From Pseudooceanicola nanhaiensis (GTDB taxonomy: Bacteria > Pseudomonadota > Alphaproteobacteria > Rhodobacterales > Rhodobacteraceae), in assembly GCF_020171315.1 (NCBI RefSeq), contig NZ_JAIUZP010000008.1, positions 124,001-188,000 on the forward strand: a stretch of 64,000 bases of DNA. Direction: 5' to 3'. Positions 55,779-64,000 of this stretch are shown piece by piece (position 1 is the stretch's first letter; every line of letters begins with the position of its first letter). Under the pieces are notes generated by a model. It saw only the letters and a list, made by a program, of their open reading frames with translations, was not told where the DNA came from and searched no databases. Both the position numbers and the translations under genes were made by a program.

Positions 55779-55812
55779 CAAAAAGGGCGCGGCCCCACCC
55801 GGCGCCGCGCCC
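55779..55812 (-). terminator. Rho-independent terminator of the choXWV operon
   Basis: On the minus strand GGGCGCGGC and GCCGCGCCC (55804-55812 and 55785-55793) pair perfectly, followed by TTTTTG (55779-55784). It lies 22 bases after the choV stop, between it and the hybrid kinase stop on the other strand. Confidence 0.85.
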
Positions 55813-55834
55813 CTGTCCCTCGCTCCCAGATGCC

Positions 55835-56869
55835 TCAGCCGGTCAGGCCGCGGATCAGGTCCGATTGCGTGATCCGGCCGATGGGCGCGCCCTGCGCATC
55901 CACCACCTGAACCTCGGACGCGCCCGCCTTGAGCGCCTCCATGACCTCGGTCACCAGCTGCTCGCCCTCGATCGCGGGCGCGCCTGCGGGGGCGGCGCCC
56001 TCGCTCATGATGTCCATGGCGCGCAGCACGCCGAGCGGGTTCATATGGGCCACGAAATCCGCCACGTAGTCGTTCACCGGGTTGGCGATGATCTGCTGCG
56101 GCGTACCGCATTGGACAATCCGCCCGCCTTCCATGATGGCGATCCGGTTGCCCAGCTTGAACGCCTCGTCGAGGTCGTGGCTGACGAAGATGATCGTGCG
56201 CTGCAGCTTGGACTGAAGCTCCAGCAGTTCATCTTGCAGACGGGCCCGGATCAGCGGATCGAGCGCCGAGAAGGGCTCGTCCATCAGCAGGATCGGCGCG
56301 TCAGTGGCAAAGGCGCGGGCAAGCCCCACGCGCTGCTGCATCCCGCCCGAGAGTTCGCTGACCTTCCGGTCGGCCCAGTCGGTCAGGCCCACCATCTCCA
56401 GCTTCTCGTCGGCCAGCTTGTCACGCTCGGCCCGGCTCATCCCGGCAAGCTCGAGGCCAAGGGCCACGTTGTCGCGCACGTCGCGCCAGGGCAGCAGGCC
56501 GAACTGCTGGAAGACCATGGCGATCCGGTTCAGCCGCATCTTGCGCAGCGTGGCCTTGTCGCAATGGGTGATGTCGGTCATGCCGCTGCCGTCGTGGACC
56601 TCGACCTTGCCGCGCACCACGGGGTTGAGCCCGTTCACCGCCCGCAGCAGCGTCGACTTGCCCGAGCCGGAGAGCCCCATGAGCACGAGGATCTCGCCCT
56701 CCTGAACGCTGAGGTCGCAGTCATGCACCCCCAGCACCTGCCCGGTCTTGTGCTGGATCTCGGGGCGGCTGAGCCCCTTGTCCATCAGGGGCAGCGCCTC
56801 GTCCGGGTGATCCCCGAACACGATCGAGACCTTGTCGAAATTGACCGCGATTTTCTTGTCCTGGGTCAT
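55835..56869 (-). CDS. choV: Choline ABC transporter ATP-binding protein ChoV
   Basis: 344 residues. Walker A GLSGSGKST, Q-loop FQQFGLLPWR, signature LSGGMQQRVGLARA and Walker B ILLMDEPFSALD. After the ATPase core a CBS-like domain ends the protein (MEALKAGASEVQVVDAQGAP). This is the ProV/OpuAA type. The presence of choX and choW in the same operon and the bet genes across the gap make choline the likely substrate. It overlaps choW by four bases (ATGA). Confidence 0.92.
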   Translation of the reverse strand: MTQDKKIAVNFDKVSIVFGDHPDEALPLMDKGLSRPEIQHKTGQVLGVHDCDLSVQEGEILVLMGLSGSGKSTLLRAVNGLNPVVRGKVEVHDGSGMTDITHCDKATLRKMRLNRIAMVFQQFGLLPWRDVRDNVALGLELAGMSRAERDKLADEKLEMVGLTDWADRKVSELSGGMQQRVGLARAFATDAPILLMDEPFSALDPLIRARLQDELLELQSKLQRTIIFVSHDLDEAFKLGNRIAIMEGGRIVQCGTPQQIIANPVNDYVADFVAHMNPLGVLRAMDIMSEGAAPAGAPAIEGEQLVTEVMEALKAGASEVQVVDAQGAPIGRITQSDLIRGLTG

Positions 56870-57705
56870 TTCCGGCCTCCGATCCGCAGGATACGGTCCA
56901 GCATGATCGCCACGACCACGATGATGAACCCGCTCTCGAAGCCGAGCGCCGTGTTCACCTGGTTCAGCGCGCGCACGACCGGCACGCCAAGCCCGTCAGC
57001 CCCCACGAGCGCCGCGACGACGACCATGGAGAGCGAGAGCATGATGGTCTGGTTCAGACCGGCCATGATCTGCGGCGTGGCATAGGGCAGTTCCACCTTC
57101 CACAGTTTCTGGCTGCCGGTGGCGCCGAAGGCCTCGGCCGCTTCCAGCAGCGCGGTCGGCGTGGAGGACACGCCAAGATAGGTCAGCCGGATCGGTGCGG
57201 GCACCACGAAGATCACTGTGGCGATCAGGCCCGGCACCATACCGATGCCGAAAAACACAATCGCCGGAATAAGATAGACGAAGGTGGGAAGGGTCTGCAT
57301 GAGGTCCAGAACCGGCTGCACCCAGGCGTAGAGCTTGAGCCGGTGGGCGCAGAGAATGCCGATCGGCACCCCGATCGCCATGCAGACCATGCAGGAGGAG
57401 ACCACCAGCGTCAGGCTTTCGGTCATCTCTTCCCAGTAATCCTGGTTGAGGATGAAGAGGAAGCCGAGCGCCACGAAGAGGCAGGTCTTCCAGTTGCGCT
57501 GCATCCACCAGGTGAAGGCCACGAAGATGGCAATGATGATCAGCGGGTGCGGGGTCTGCAGCAGCCACAGAAGCCCGTCGATAAGGTGTTCTCCGCCCTC
57601 CGCGAGCGCGTCGAAGAAGCCCGAAAAGTTGTCTCTCAGCCAGTCGAAGAAGGCCTTCGCGACCTTGCCTACCGGGATCTTGTGATCCGTCAGCCAGTCA
57701 AGCAT
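56866..57705 (-). CDS. choW: Choline ABC transporter permease ChoW
   Basis: 279 residues from the ATG at 57705. ProW/OpuAB-type permease with about six to seven membrane segments; the cytoplasmic coupling loop lies at AAEAFGATGSQKLWKVELPYATPQIMAGL. It pairs with ChoV in the inner membrane. It is downstream of choX, separated by an intercistronic terminator-like hairpin. Confidence 0.92.
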   Translation of the reverse strand: MLDWLTDHKIPVGKVAKAFFDWLRDNFSGFFDALAEGGEHLIDGLLWLLQTPHPLIIIAIFVAFTWWMQRNWKTCLFVALGFLFILNQDYWEEMTESLTLVVSSCMVCMAIGVPIGILCAHRLKLYAWVQPVLDLMQTLPTFVYLIPAIVFFGIGMVPGLIATVIFVVPAPIRLTYLGVSSTPTALLEAAEAFGATGSQKLWKVELPYATPQIMAGLNQTIMLSLSMVVVAALVGADGLGVPVVRALNQVNTALGFESGFIIVVVAIMLDRILRIGGRK

Positions 57706-57770
57706 CCGTTTCGTCCCTGTTCTTGCGGCAGGCGCGGCCATCCTGCCGCGTCCCGCCGAGGTTCATGTAT

Positions 57771-57801
57771 AAAAAAGGCCCGGCTGGGGGGCCGGGCCTT
57801 T
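57771..57801 (-). terminator. Terminator-like hairpin between choX and choW
   Basis: On the minus strand AAAGGCCCGG (57792-57801) and CCGGGCCTTT (57774-57783) pair perfectly around eight bases, and TTTTTT runs to 57771. It begins six bases after the choX stop and is a canonical intrinsic terminator inside the operon. Partial read-through would give more binding protein than permease. Confidence 0.8.
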
Positions 57802-57806
57802 CAAGA

Positions 57807-58730
57807 TCAGTCCAGCAGCTCGGACTTGACCGCAGCGGTGGCGTCGCCGCCGTCCTTCGTGGTCACGCCGTCCAGCCAGGACAGGACGAGATCGGGGTTC
57901 GCCTTCATCCACTCCTCGGTGGCGTCGTCGGCGTCTTCACCGTCGTTCAGGATCATGCCCATGATCTCGTTTTCCATCGGCAGGGTGAACTTGATGTTCT
58001 CCAGCAGCTTGCCGACGTTCGGGCATTCCGCTGCATAGCCCTTGCGGGTCACGGTGTTCACCACGCCTTCGCCGCCGAAGAAGTCTTCGCCGCCGGGCAG
58101 GTATTTCAGCGGGAAGGCCGCGTTCATGGGATGGGGTTCCCAGCCGAGGAAGACCACGTCCTTGTCAGCTTTCACGGCGCGTTCCACCTGTGCCAGCATG
58201 CCCTGCTCCGAGCTTTCGACCACGTCGAAGCCTTCGAGGCCGAACTTGTTCTCTTCGGTCAGCGAGACGAGGTAGGCGTTGCCTTCGTTGCCGGGCTCGA
58301 TGCCGTAGATCTTGCCGTCCAGCTCTTCGCGGAACTTGGCGATGTCGGCATAGGACTGGAGACCCTTCTCGTAGGTATAGGCGGGCACGGCCAGCGTGTA
58401 CTTGGTGCCTTCGAGGTTCACCGCGATGCTCTCGATCTCGCCGCTGTCGAGGTAGGGTTTGATCGCGCCGTTCTGGGCCGGCATCCAGTTGCCGAGGAAG
58501 ACATCCACGTCATCGCTTTCCAGCGAGGCGAAGGTCACGGGCACGGACAGAACCTTGACGTCCACATCGTAGCCGAGCGCTTCCAGCACATGCTTGGTGG
58601 CCGAGGTCGTGGTGGTGATGTCGGTCCAACCCACGTCCGAGAAGATGACCTCGTCACACTCCGCAAGGGCGGCACCGGTCATCGCCATCAGGGCCAGGGC
58701 ACTGGTCAGGCTGCGTTTGGTGAAAGTCAT
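57807..58730 (-). CDS. choX: Choline-binding periplasmic protein ChoX
   Basis: 307 residues with a signal peptide of about 23 residues (TGAALAE). Sequence positions W35 (DVGWTD), W82 (GNWMPAQNG), Y111 (TKYTLAVP) and W197 (FLGWEPHPMN) correspond, each with an offset of eight, to the four aromatic residues W43, W90, Y119 and W205 that cage choline in Sinorhizobium ChoX. That makes choline or a related quaternary amine the expected ligand. It is divergent from betI; the shared promoter contains a dyad. It is the first gene of choXWV. Confidence 0.95.
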   Translation of the reverse strand: MTFTKRSLTSALALMAMTGAALAECDEVIFSDVGWTDITTTTSATKHVLEALGYDVDVKVLSVPVTFASLESDDVDVFLGNWMPAQNGAIKPYLDSGEIESIAVNLEGTKYTLAVPAYTYEKGLQSYADIAKFREELDGKIYGIEPGNEGNAYLVSLTEENKFGLEGFDVVESSEQGMLAQVERAVKADKDVVFLGWEPHPMNAAFPLKYLPGGEDFFGGEGVVNTVTRKGYAAECPNVGKLLENIKFTLPMENEIMGMILNDGEDADDATEEWMKANPDLVLSWLDGVTTKDGGDATAAVKSELLD

Positions 58731-58799
58731 ATCGTTCCTCCTTGTAGCTTTCTTTGTCTGGAGCCCCCTTCGTGGGAGACCCTCAGGGTTGCATTTTTG

Positions 58800-58819
58800 T
58801 TGATTGATGAGTTAATCAA
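58800..58819. promoter_or_regulatory. Candidate BetI operator between choX and betI
   Basis: TTGATTGATGAGTTAATCAA: arms TTGATT and AATCAA are complementary around eight bases. It lies 70 bases upstream of choX and 68 upstream of betI, in the AT-richest part of the divergent region. BetI is the obvious candidate to bind it, with choline as the inducer. Confidence 0.5.
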
Positions 58820-58887
58820 AAACCAACAGAAGTCAAAAGTAAACCGGAATCACAGGTTTTCCGGGTGAGTGACCGGGAGTTGAGCAC

Positions 58888-59478
58888 ATGCCCAAAGTCG
58901 GGATGCAGACTGTAAGGCGAGAGGCGATGATCCGTGCGACCATCGCAGAGATCGGTGCGGCCGGGTCGCTTGACGTGACCGTCAGCCAGATCGCGAAACG
59001 CGCAGGCATGTCCTCCGCACTCGCGCATCACTACTTCGGCTCCAAGGACCAGATCTTCCTGGCGGCCATGCGGCATATCCTCAAGAATTTCGGGGCCTCC
59101 GTCTCCGAGCGGCTTGCCAAGGCCGAAGGGCCGGAAGCAAGGCTGCGGGCCATTATCGCAGCCAGCTTCGCAGAAAACCAGTTCGATCACGAGATTGTCG
59201 CGGCATGGCTGACGTTTTACGTGCAGGCCATGCATTCCGAGGACGTGGCCCGGCTTCTGCGGGTCTACTCGAAACGCCTGCAATCCAACCTGATGCACGA
59301 TCTCAAGGCGCTGCTCGATCCGGCGCAGGCCCGTGCCGCGGCACAGGGCCTCGCGGCCATGATCGACGGCTTCTACATCCGCCACGCCCTGCAGGACTGC
59401 GCCCCCGAGCGGGACGAGACCGAAGCGCTGGTGGAAGACTACCTCACCCTCTGGCTCGAAAGGACATCCCGTGGCTGA
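58888..59478 (+). CDS. betI: Transcriptional repressor BetI (TetR family)
   Basis: 196 residues. N-terminal HTH (RREAMIRATIAEIGAAGSLD, IAKRAGMSSALAHHYFGSKDQ) typical of BetI. BetI represses bet genes and is released by choline. The ATG at 58888 has CGGGAG upstream. It overlaps betC by eight bases and heads the betICBA operon. Confidence 0.95.
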   Translation: MPKVGMQTVRREAMIRATIAEIGAAGSLDVTVSQIAKRAGMSSALAHHYFGSKDQIFLAAMRHILKNFGASVSERLAKAEGPEARLRAIIAASFAENQFDHEIVAAWLTFYVQAMHSEDVARLLRVYSKRLQSNLMHDLKALLDPAQARAAAQGLAAMIDGFYIRHALQDCAPERDETEALVEDYLTLWLERTSRG

Positions 59479-60988
59479 CCGTCCCAACATCCTGATCCTC
59501 ATGGTGGATCAGCTGAACGGCACCCTCTTCCCCGACGGCCCTGCCCCCTGGCTGCATGCGCCGAACCTCAAGAAGCTGGCCGCCCGCTCCACCCGGTTCA
59601 AGAACGCCTACACCGGCTCGCCGCTCTGCGCGCCGGCGCGGGCCTCCTACATGGCGGGCCAGCTGCCGCGCCGCACCCGGGTCTATGACAACGCGGCCGA
59701 GTTCTCCTCGGACATTCCGACCTACGCGCACCACCTGCGCCGCGCCGGGTACCATACGATCCTGTCCGGCAAGATGCATTTCGTGGGCCCCGACCAGCTG
59801 CACGGCTTCGAACAGCGCCTGACGACCGATATCTATCCCGCCGATTTCGGCTGGACCCCGGATTACCGCAAGCCCGGCGAACGGATCGACTGGTGGTATC
59901 ACAACATGGGCTCCGTCACCGGGGCCGGTGTGGCCGAGATCTCCAACCAGATGGAATACGACGACGAGGTCGCCTACAACGCCCGCGCCAAGGTCTATGC
60001 CCTCGGCCGTCGCCTTGACGACCGCCCGTGGATGATGACCGTCTCCTTCACCCACCCGCACGACCCCTACGTCGCGCGCAAGAAGTACTGGGACCTCTAC
60101 GAAAACTGCGAGCATCTGGAGCCCACGGTGCCCGCGATCCCCTACGAGGAGCAGGACAACCACTCCAAGCGGATCTTCGACGCCAACGACTGGCGCAACT
60201 TCGACATCACGGACGAGGACATCCGCCGCTCGCGTCGCGCTTACTTCGCGAACATCTCCTACCTCGACGACAAGATCGGCGAGATCTTCGAGGCGCTGGA
60301 AGGCACGCGGCAGGTGGAGAATACCATCGTGCTGCTGGTATCCGACCATGGCGACATGCTGGGCGAGCGCGGCCTCTGGTTCAAGATGAACTTCTTCGAA
60401 GGCTCCGCCCGCGTGCCGCTGATGGTGGCCGCACCGGGGATGCCCGCAGGGCTGATCGAAACGCCGGTCTCCACAATGGATGTCTCGCCCACGATCGCCG
60501 ATCTGGTGGGCATCGACCTGACGGAAGTGCTGCCCTGGACCGATGGCGAAAGCCTCGTTCCGCTGGCCAACGGCACCGCGCGCACCACGCCGGTGCGGAT
60601 GGAATATGCCGCCGAGGCCTCCTATGCGCCGCTCGTGGGGCTGCGTCAGGACCAGTGGAAATACATCCACTGCGAATTGGACCCGCCGCAGCTTTTCGAC
60701 CTTGAGAACGATCCCCACGAGCTGACCAACCTCGCCGCCGATCCGGCCCATGGAGAGGTTGTGGCAAAGTTCGAAGAACAGCTCGCAACCTATTGGAACA
60801 TGGGCGATTTCGACGCCGAGGTGCGCCAGTCGCAGGCCCGTCGCCACGTGGTCTACGAGGCGCTGCGCAACGGGTCGTACTTCCCGTGGGATTTCCAGCC
60901 GCTGCAACAGGCCTCGGAGCGCTACATGCGCAACCACATGGACCTGAACGTGCTGGAAGAAAACAAACGCTATCCGCGAGGCGAATGA
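59471..60988 (+). CDS. betC: Choline sulfatase BetC
   Basis: 505 residues. The type I sulfatase signature is [14 protein letters not shown], with C53 as the residue converted to formylglycine; [10 protein letters not shown] binds the metal and [18 protein letters not shown] is the second conserved motif. The C-terminal extension is also BetC-like. It hydrolyses choline-O-sulfate to choline and sulfate in the cytoplasm, giving osmoprotectant precursor, carbon and sulfur. It lies between betI and betB, the usual rhizobial and roseobacterial order. Confidence 0.96.
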   Translation: MADRPNILILMVDQLNGTLFPDGPAPWLHAPNLKKLAARSTRFKNAYTGSPLCAPARASYMAGQLPRRTRVYDNAAEFSSDIPTYAHHLRRAGYHTILSGKMHFVGPDQLHGFEQRLTTDIYPADFGWTPDYRKPGERIDWWYHNMGSVTGAGVAEISNQMEYDDEVAYNARAKVYALGRRLDDRPWMMTVSFTHPHDPYVARKKYWDLYENCEHLEPTVPAIPYEEQDNHSKRIFDANDWRNFDITDEDIRRSRRAYFANISYLDDKIGEIFEALEGTRQVENTIVLLVSDHGDMLGERGLWFKMNFFEGSARVPLMVAAPGMPAGLIETPVSTMDVSPTIADLVGIDLTEVLPWTDGESLVPLANGTARTTPVRMEYAAEASYAPLVGLRQDQWKYIHCELDPPQLFDLENDPHELTNLAADPAHGEVVAKFEEQLATYWNMGDFDAEVRQSQARRHVVYEALRNGSYFPWDFQPLQQASERYMRNHMDLNVLEENKRYPRGE

Positions 60989-60989
60989 G

Positions 60990-62444
60990 ATGCGCGACGT
61001 ACAGCCCAAGGCCAGCCACTTCATCGGCGGCCAGTATACCCATGACACCTCCGCCCCCGAGATGGTCACCCTCTATCCCTTCACGGGCGAGGTGACCGCG
61101 CGCCTGCACGAGGCCACCGAGGCCGAGATCGACGCCGCCTTCACCACCGCCGCTGCCGCGCAGAAGACATGGGCCGCCCTGCCGCCCGTGGAGCGCGGCC
61201 GCGTGCTGCGCCGCGCGGCGGACATCCTGCGCGAACGCAATCAGGAGCTGTCGGAGATCGAGACCATCGACACCGGCAAGCCGATCCAAGAAACGCTGGT
61301 GGCCGACGCGGAATCCGGCGCGCAGGCGCTGGAATACTTCGGCGGCCTGATCGCCGCCGTAACCGGCGAGACGGTGCCGCTGGGGGAGGATTTCGTCTAC
61401 ACGATCCGCGAGCCGCTCGGCACCTGCGTCGGCATCGGCGCGTGGAACTACCCGATCCAGATCGCCTGCTGGAAGGCCGCACCCGCGCTTGCCGCCGGCA
61501 ATGCGATGATCTTCAAACCCTCCGAGGTGACGCCGCTCTCCGCCCTGAAACTGGCCGAGATCCTCGTCGAGGCCGGCGCGCCCGAGGGGCTCTTCAACGT
61601 GGTGCAGGGTGCGGGCCGCGTGGGTGCCGCGCTGATAAGCGATCCGCGCTGTGCCAAGGTCTCGCTTACCGGCTCGGTGCCGACGGGGCGCAAGGTCTAT
61701 GCCGCGGCCGCCGATGGCATCCGCCATGTGACCATGGAACTTGGCGGCAAGTCGCCCCTGATCCTCTTCGAGGACGCGGAGATCGAGAATGCTGTCTCGG
61801 CCGCGATCAACGCCAACTTCTATTCCACCGGCCAGATCTGCTCCAACGGGACGCGCGTCTTCGTGCATGAGGACATCCACGACGCCTTCGTGGCGCGCCT
61901 TGCCGAGCGGACCGCCAATGCCCGCCTCGGTGATCCGCTGGACCCTGAGGTCACCGTCGGCCCCATGGTCTCGGACACGCAGCGCCAGAAGGTGCTGGCC
62001 TGCATCGAGGCCGGCAAGGCCGCGGGCGCCAAGCTGCTCTTCGGCGGCGATGTCCCCGAGGGCCCGGGCTACTTCCTGACACCCGCCGCCTTCGACGGCG
62101 TGACCGATGACATGGCCCTTGCCACGGACGAGATCTTTGGCCCCGTCATGTCGATCCTCACCTTCCGGGACGAGGACGAGGTGATCGCGCGCGCCAATGC
62201 CACCGATTTCGGACTGGCCGCGGGCCTCTTCACCCGCGACATCAAGCGGGCGCACCGCGTCGTGGCACAGCTGGAGGCCGGTACCTGCTGGATCAATACC
62301 TACAATCTGACCCCCGTGGAAAGCCCCTTCGGCGGCAACAAGATGTCCGGTGTTGGCCGTGAAAACGCCCGCGCCGCCCTCGACCACTACTCTCAGGTGA
62401 AATCCGTCTATGTCTGCATGGGCGACGTCGAGGCCGCGTTCTGA
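60990..62444 (+). CDS. betB: Betaine aldehyde dehydrogenase BetB
   Basis: 484 residues. Aldehyde dehydrogenase fold with catalytic C284 in [12 protein letters not shown], the conserved Glu in [12 protein letters not shown] and the NAD-binding [10 protein letters not shown]. The last residues [13 protein letters not shown] are typical of BetB. It oxidises betaine aldehyde to glycine betaine. It begins one base after the betC stop and overlaps betA (TGATG). Confidence 0.96.
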   Translation: MRDVQPKASHFIGGQYTHDTSAPEMVTLYPFTGEVTARLHEATEAEIDAAFTTAAAAQKTWAALPPVERGRVLRRAADILRERNQELSEIETIDTGKPIQETLVADAESGAQALEYFGGLIAAVTGETVPLGEDFVYTIREPLGTCVGIGAWNYPIQIACWKAAPALAAGNAMIFKPSEVTPLSALKLAEILVEAGAPEGLFNVVQGAGRVGAALISDPRCAKVSLTGSVPTGRKVYAAAADGIRHVTMELGGKSPLILFEDAEIENAVSAAINANFYSTGQICSNGTRVFVHEDIHDAFVARLAERTANARLGDPLDPEVTVGPMVSDTQRQKVLACIEAGKAAGAKLLFGGDVPEGPGYFLTPAAFDGVTDDMALATDEIFGPVMSILTFRDEDEVIARANATDFGLAAGLFTRDIKRAHRVVAQLEAGTCWINTYNLTPVESPFGGNKMSGVGRENARAALDHYSQVKSVYVCMGDVEAAF

Positions 62445-64000
62445 TGGCACCACAGATGGAAGCGGATTTCGTCATCGTCGGCTCCGGCTCTGCCGGGTCG
62501 GCTTTGGCGGCGCGGCTCTCGGAAAGCGGGCAGCATTCGGTGATCGTGCTGGAATACGGCGGCACCGATGCGGGGCCGTTCATCCAGATGCCCGGCGCGC
62601 TCTCCTACCCGATGAACATGTCGCGCTACGACTGGGGCTTCATGACGGAGCCCGAGCCGCATCTGAACAACCGCACCCTCGTGACGCCGCGCGGCAAGGT
62701 CGTGGGCGGATCCTCCTCCATCAACGGGATGGTCTATGTGCGTGGCCATGCCATGGACTTCGAGCAATGGTCCCAGATGGGCGCCAAGGGCTGGTCCTAT
62801 GCGGACGTGCTGCCCTACTTCAAGCGGATGGAGCACTGGCACGACGGCGGCCACGGCGGCGATGACGACTGGCGCGGCACGGAGGGCCCGCTGCATGTCA
62901 CCCGCGGCCCGCGGCGCAATCCGCTCTATCAGGCCTTCGTGGACGCGGGCAAACAGGCGGGCTTCGAAACGACGGACGATTACAACGGCGAGAAGCAGGA
63001 AGGCTTCGGCCCGATGGAGCAGACCGTCTGGGGCGGGCGCCGCTGGTCCGCGGCCAATGCCTATCTGAAACCGGCGCTGAAACGGCCCAACCTGACCCTG
63101 CACCGCTGCCTTGCCCGCAAGGTCGTGATCGAGAACGGCCGCGCCACGGGCGTCGAGGTCCGGCGCGGCAGCGCGATCGAGGTGGTGAAGGCCCGGCGCG
63201 AGGTGATCATCGCCGCCTCCTCCATCAACTCGCCCAAGCTGCTGATGCATTCGGGCATCGGCCCCGCCGCGCAGCTGGCGGAACATGGCATCGAGGTGAT
63301 CGCGGACCGGCCCGGCGTGGGCGCGAACCTGCAGGACCATCTGGAGCTGTACATCCAGCAGGCCTGCACCCAGCCGATCACGCTCTACAAGCACTGGAAC
63401 CTCTTCGGCAAGGCGCTCGCCGGGGCGCAGTGGATGGTCTTCAAGTCGGGTCTCGGTGCCTCGAACCAGTTCGAAAGCGCGGCCTTCATCCGCTCGCGGC
63501 CCGGGGTCGAGTACCCCGACATCCAGTTCCACTTCCTGCCCTTCGCCGTGCGCTACGACGGCAAGGCGGCGGCAGAGGGCCACGGCTTCCAGGCCCATGT
63601 CGGGCCCATGCGCTCGCCCTCGCGGGGCGAGATCACGCTGAAGTCGCCCGACCCGGAGGCCGCCCCGCGGATCTTCTTCAACTACATGTCCGAGGAACAG
63701 GACTGGATCGACTTCCGCCACTGCATCCGCGTCACGCGCGAGATCTTTGGCCAGAAGGCCTTCGATCCGTTCCGGGGCGACGAGATCCAGCCCGGCAGCC
63801 ACCTGCAGAGCGACGATGAGCTCGACGGGTTCATCCGGGAGCACGCGGAGAGCGCCTATCACCCCTGTGGCACCTGCCGCATGGGTGCTACCACCGACAG
63901 CCACGCCGTAGTGGACGAGGAATGCCGCGTGATCGGCGTCAGCGGCCTGCGGGTCGCGGACAGTTCGATCTTCCCCTCGATCCCGAACGGCAACCTGAAT
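62444..64000 (+). CDS. betA: Choline dehydrogenase BetA (partial, runs off the window)
   Basis: 519 codons are seen with no stop. GMC oxidoreductase: FAD-binding [22 protein letters not shown] signature 1 [17 protein letters not shown], signature 2 [16 protein letters not shown], and the catalytic His in [11 protein letters not shown]; the second catalytic residue lies just at or past the end (IPNGNLN). It oxidises choline to betaine aldehyde and passes electrons to the membrane chain. Full length is expected near 550 residues. Confidence 0.96.
   Translation, partial: MAPQMEADFVIVGSGSAGSALAARLSESGQHSVIVLEYGGTDAGPFIQMPGALSYPMNMSRYDWGFMTEPEPHLNNRTLVTPRGKVVGGSSSINGMVYVRGHAMDFEQWSQMGAKGWSYADVLPYFKRMEHWHDGGHGGDDDWRGTEGPLHVTRGPRRNPLYQAFVDAGKQAGFETTDDYNGEKQEGFGPMEQTVWGGRRWSAANAYLKPALKRPNLTLHRCLARKVVIENGRATGVEVRRGSAIEVVKARREVIIAASSINSPKLLMHSGIGPAAQLAEHGIEVIADRPGVGANLQDHLELYIQQACTQPITLYKHWNLFGKALAGAQWMVFKSGLGASNQFESAAFIRSRPGVEYPDIQFHFLPFAVRYDGKAAAEGHGFQAHVGPMRSPSRGEITLKSPDPEAAPRIFFNYMSEEQDWIDFRHCIRVTREIFGQKAFDPFRGDEIQPGSHLQSDDELDGFIREHAESAYHPCGTCRMGATTDSHAVVDEECRVIGVSGLRVADSSIFPSIPNGNLN

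Overview
The window is a gene-dense, high-GC stretch of a marine-type alphaproteobacterium, almost certainly a Rhodobacteraceae (Roseobacter-group) chromosome. Evidence: a chpT gene beside a DUF3553 gene, an olsB/olsA ornithine-lipid pair, a ribosomal protein L21 with a long helix-hairpin-helix tail, the betI-betC-betB-betA order beside choXWV, TRAP-TAXI transport, a stand-alone pterin-binding methyltransferase next to a metF-like gene, and copies of a G-rich intergenic repeat. No rRNA, insertion sequence, prophage or CRISPR array was seen. One tRNA, tRNA-Ser(CGA), is present.

Layout. 0-5.6 kb: two periplasmic or membrane c-type cytochromes, a ThiE/TenI-like protein, ornithine-lipid acyltransferases (minus strand) and ChpT. 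5.7-23.9 kb: a catabolic island. Its minus arm encodes two complete importers, a branched-chain-type ABC transporter and a TRAP-TAXI transporter. Its plus arm encodes a flavin aromatic hydroxylase, two maleate isomerase/arylmalonate decarboxylase-family proteins, a PuuE-like deacetylase, a metallo-beta-lactamase-fold hydrolase, an isocitrate lyase/PEP-mutase-family lyase, an isochorismatase-family amidase, an SDR and an AbrB-type membrane protein, with two unrelated GntR-type regulators. The substrate cannot be read from the sequence; the enzyme mix suggests an aromatic or N-heterocyclic acid that is ring-opened, hydrolysed and cleaved to central metabolites.

24.3-31.5 kb: housekeeping block on the minus strand (proA, proB, obg, a GNAT acetyltransferase, rpmA, rplU, two DUF2059 secreted proteins). 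31.7-36.2 kb: tRNA-Ser, a soluble chemoreceptor, rlmE and a Ppx/GppA phosphatase. 36.6-41.2 kb: one-carbon genes (metF-like and pterin-binding methyltransferase), a HAD phosphatase and glucokinase. 41.3-50.9 kb: a chemotaxis cluster (STAS-cheY-cheA-cheW-cheR-cheY-unknown, converging on MCP-cheB-cheD) with a possible CtrA box upstream. 51.2-55.7 kb: a NarL-type regulator divergent from a periplasmic sulfite-oxidase-fold-like protein and a hybrid histidine kinase with an unusual proline-rich periplasmic segment. 55.8-64 kb: choline uptake (choXWV) divergent from betICBA, which converts choline-O-sulfate to choline, betaine aldehyde and glycine betaine; betA runs off the end.

Coordinates of starts were chosen by reading ribosome-binding sites and family N-termini. 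All functional names rest on recognised motifs and gene context, not on database searches.
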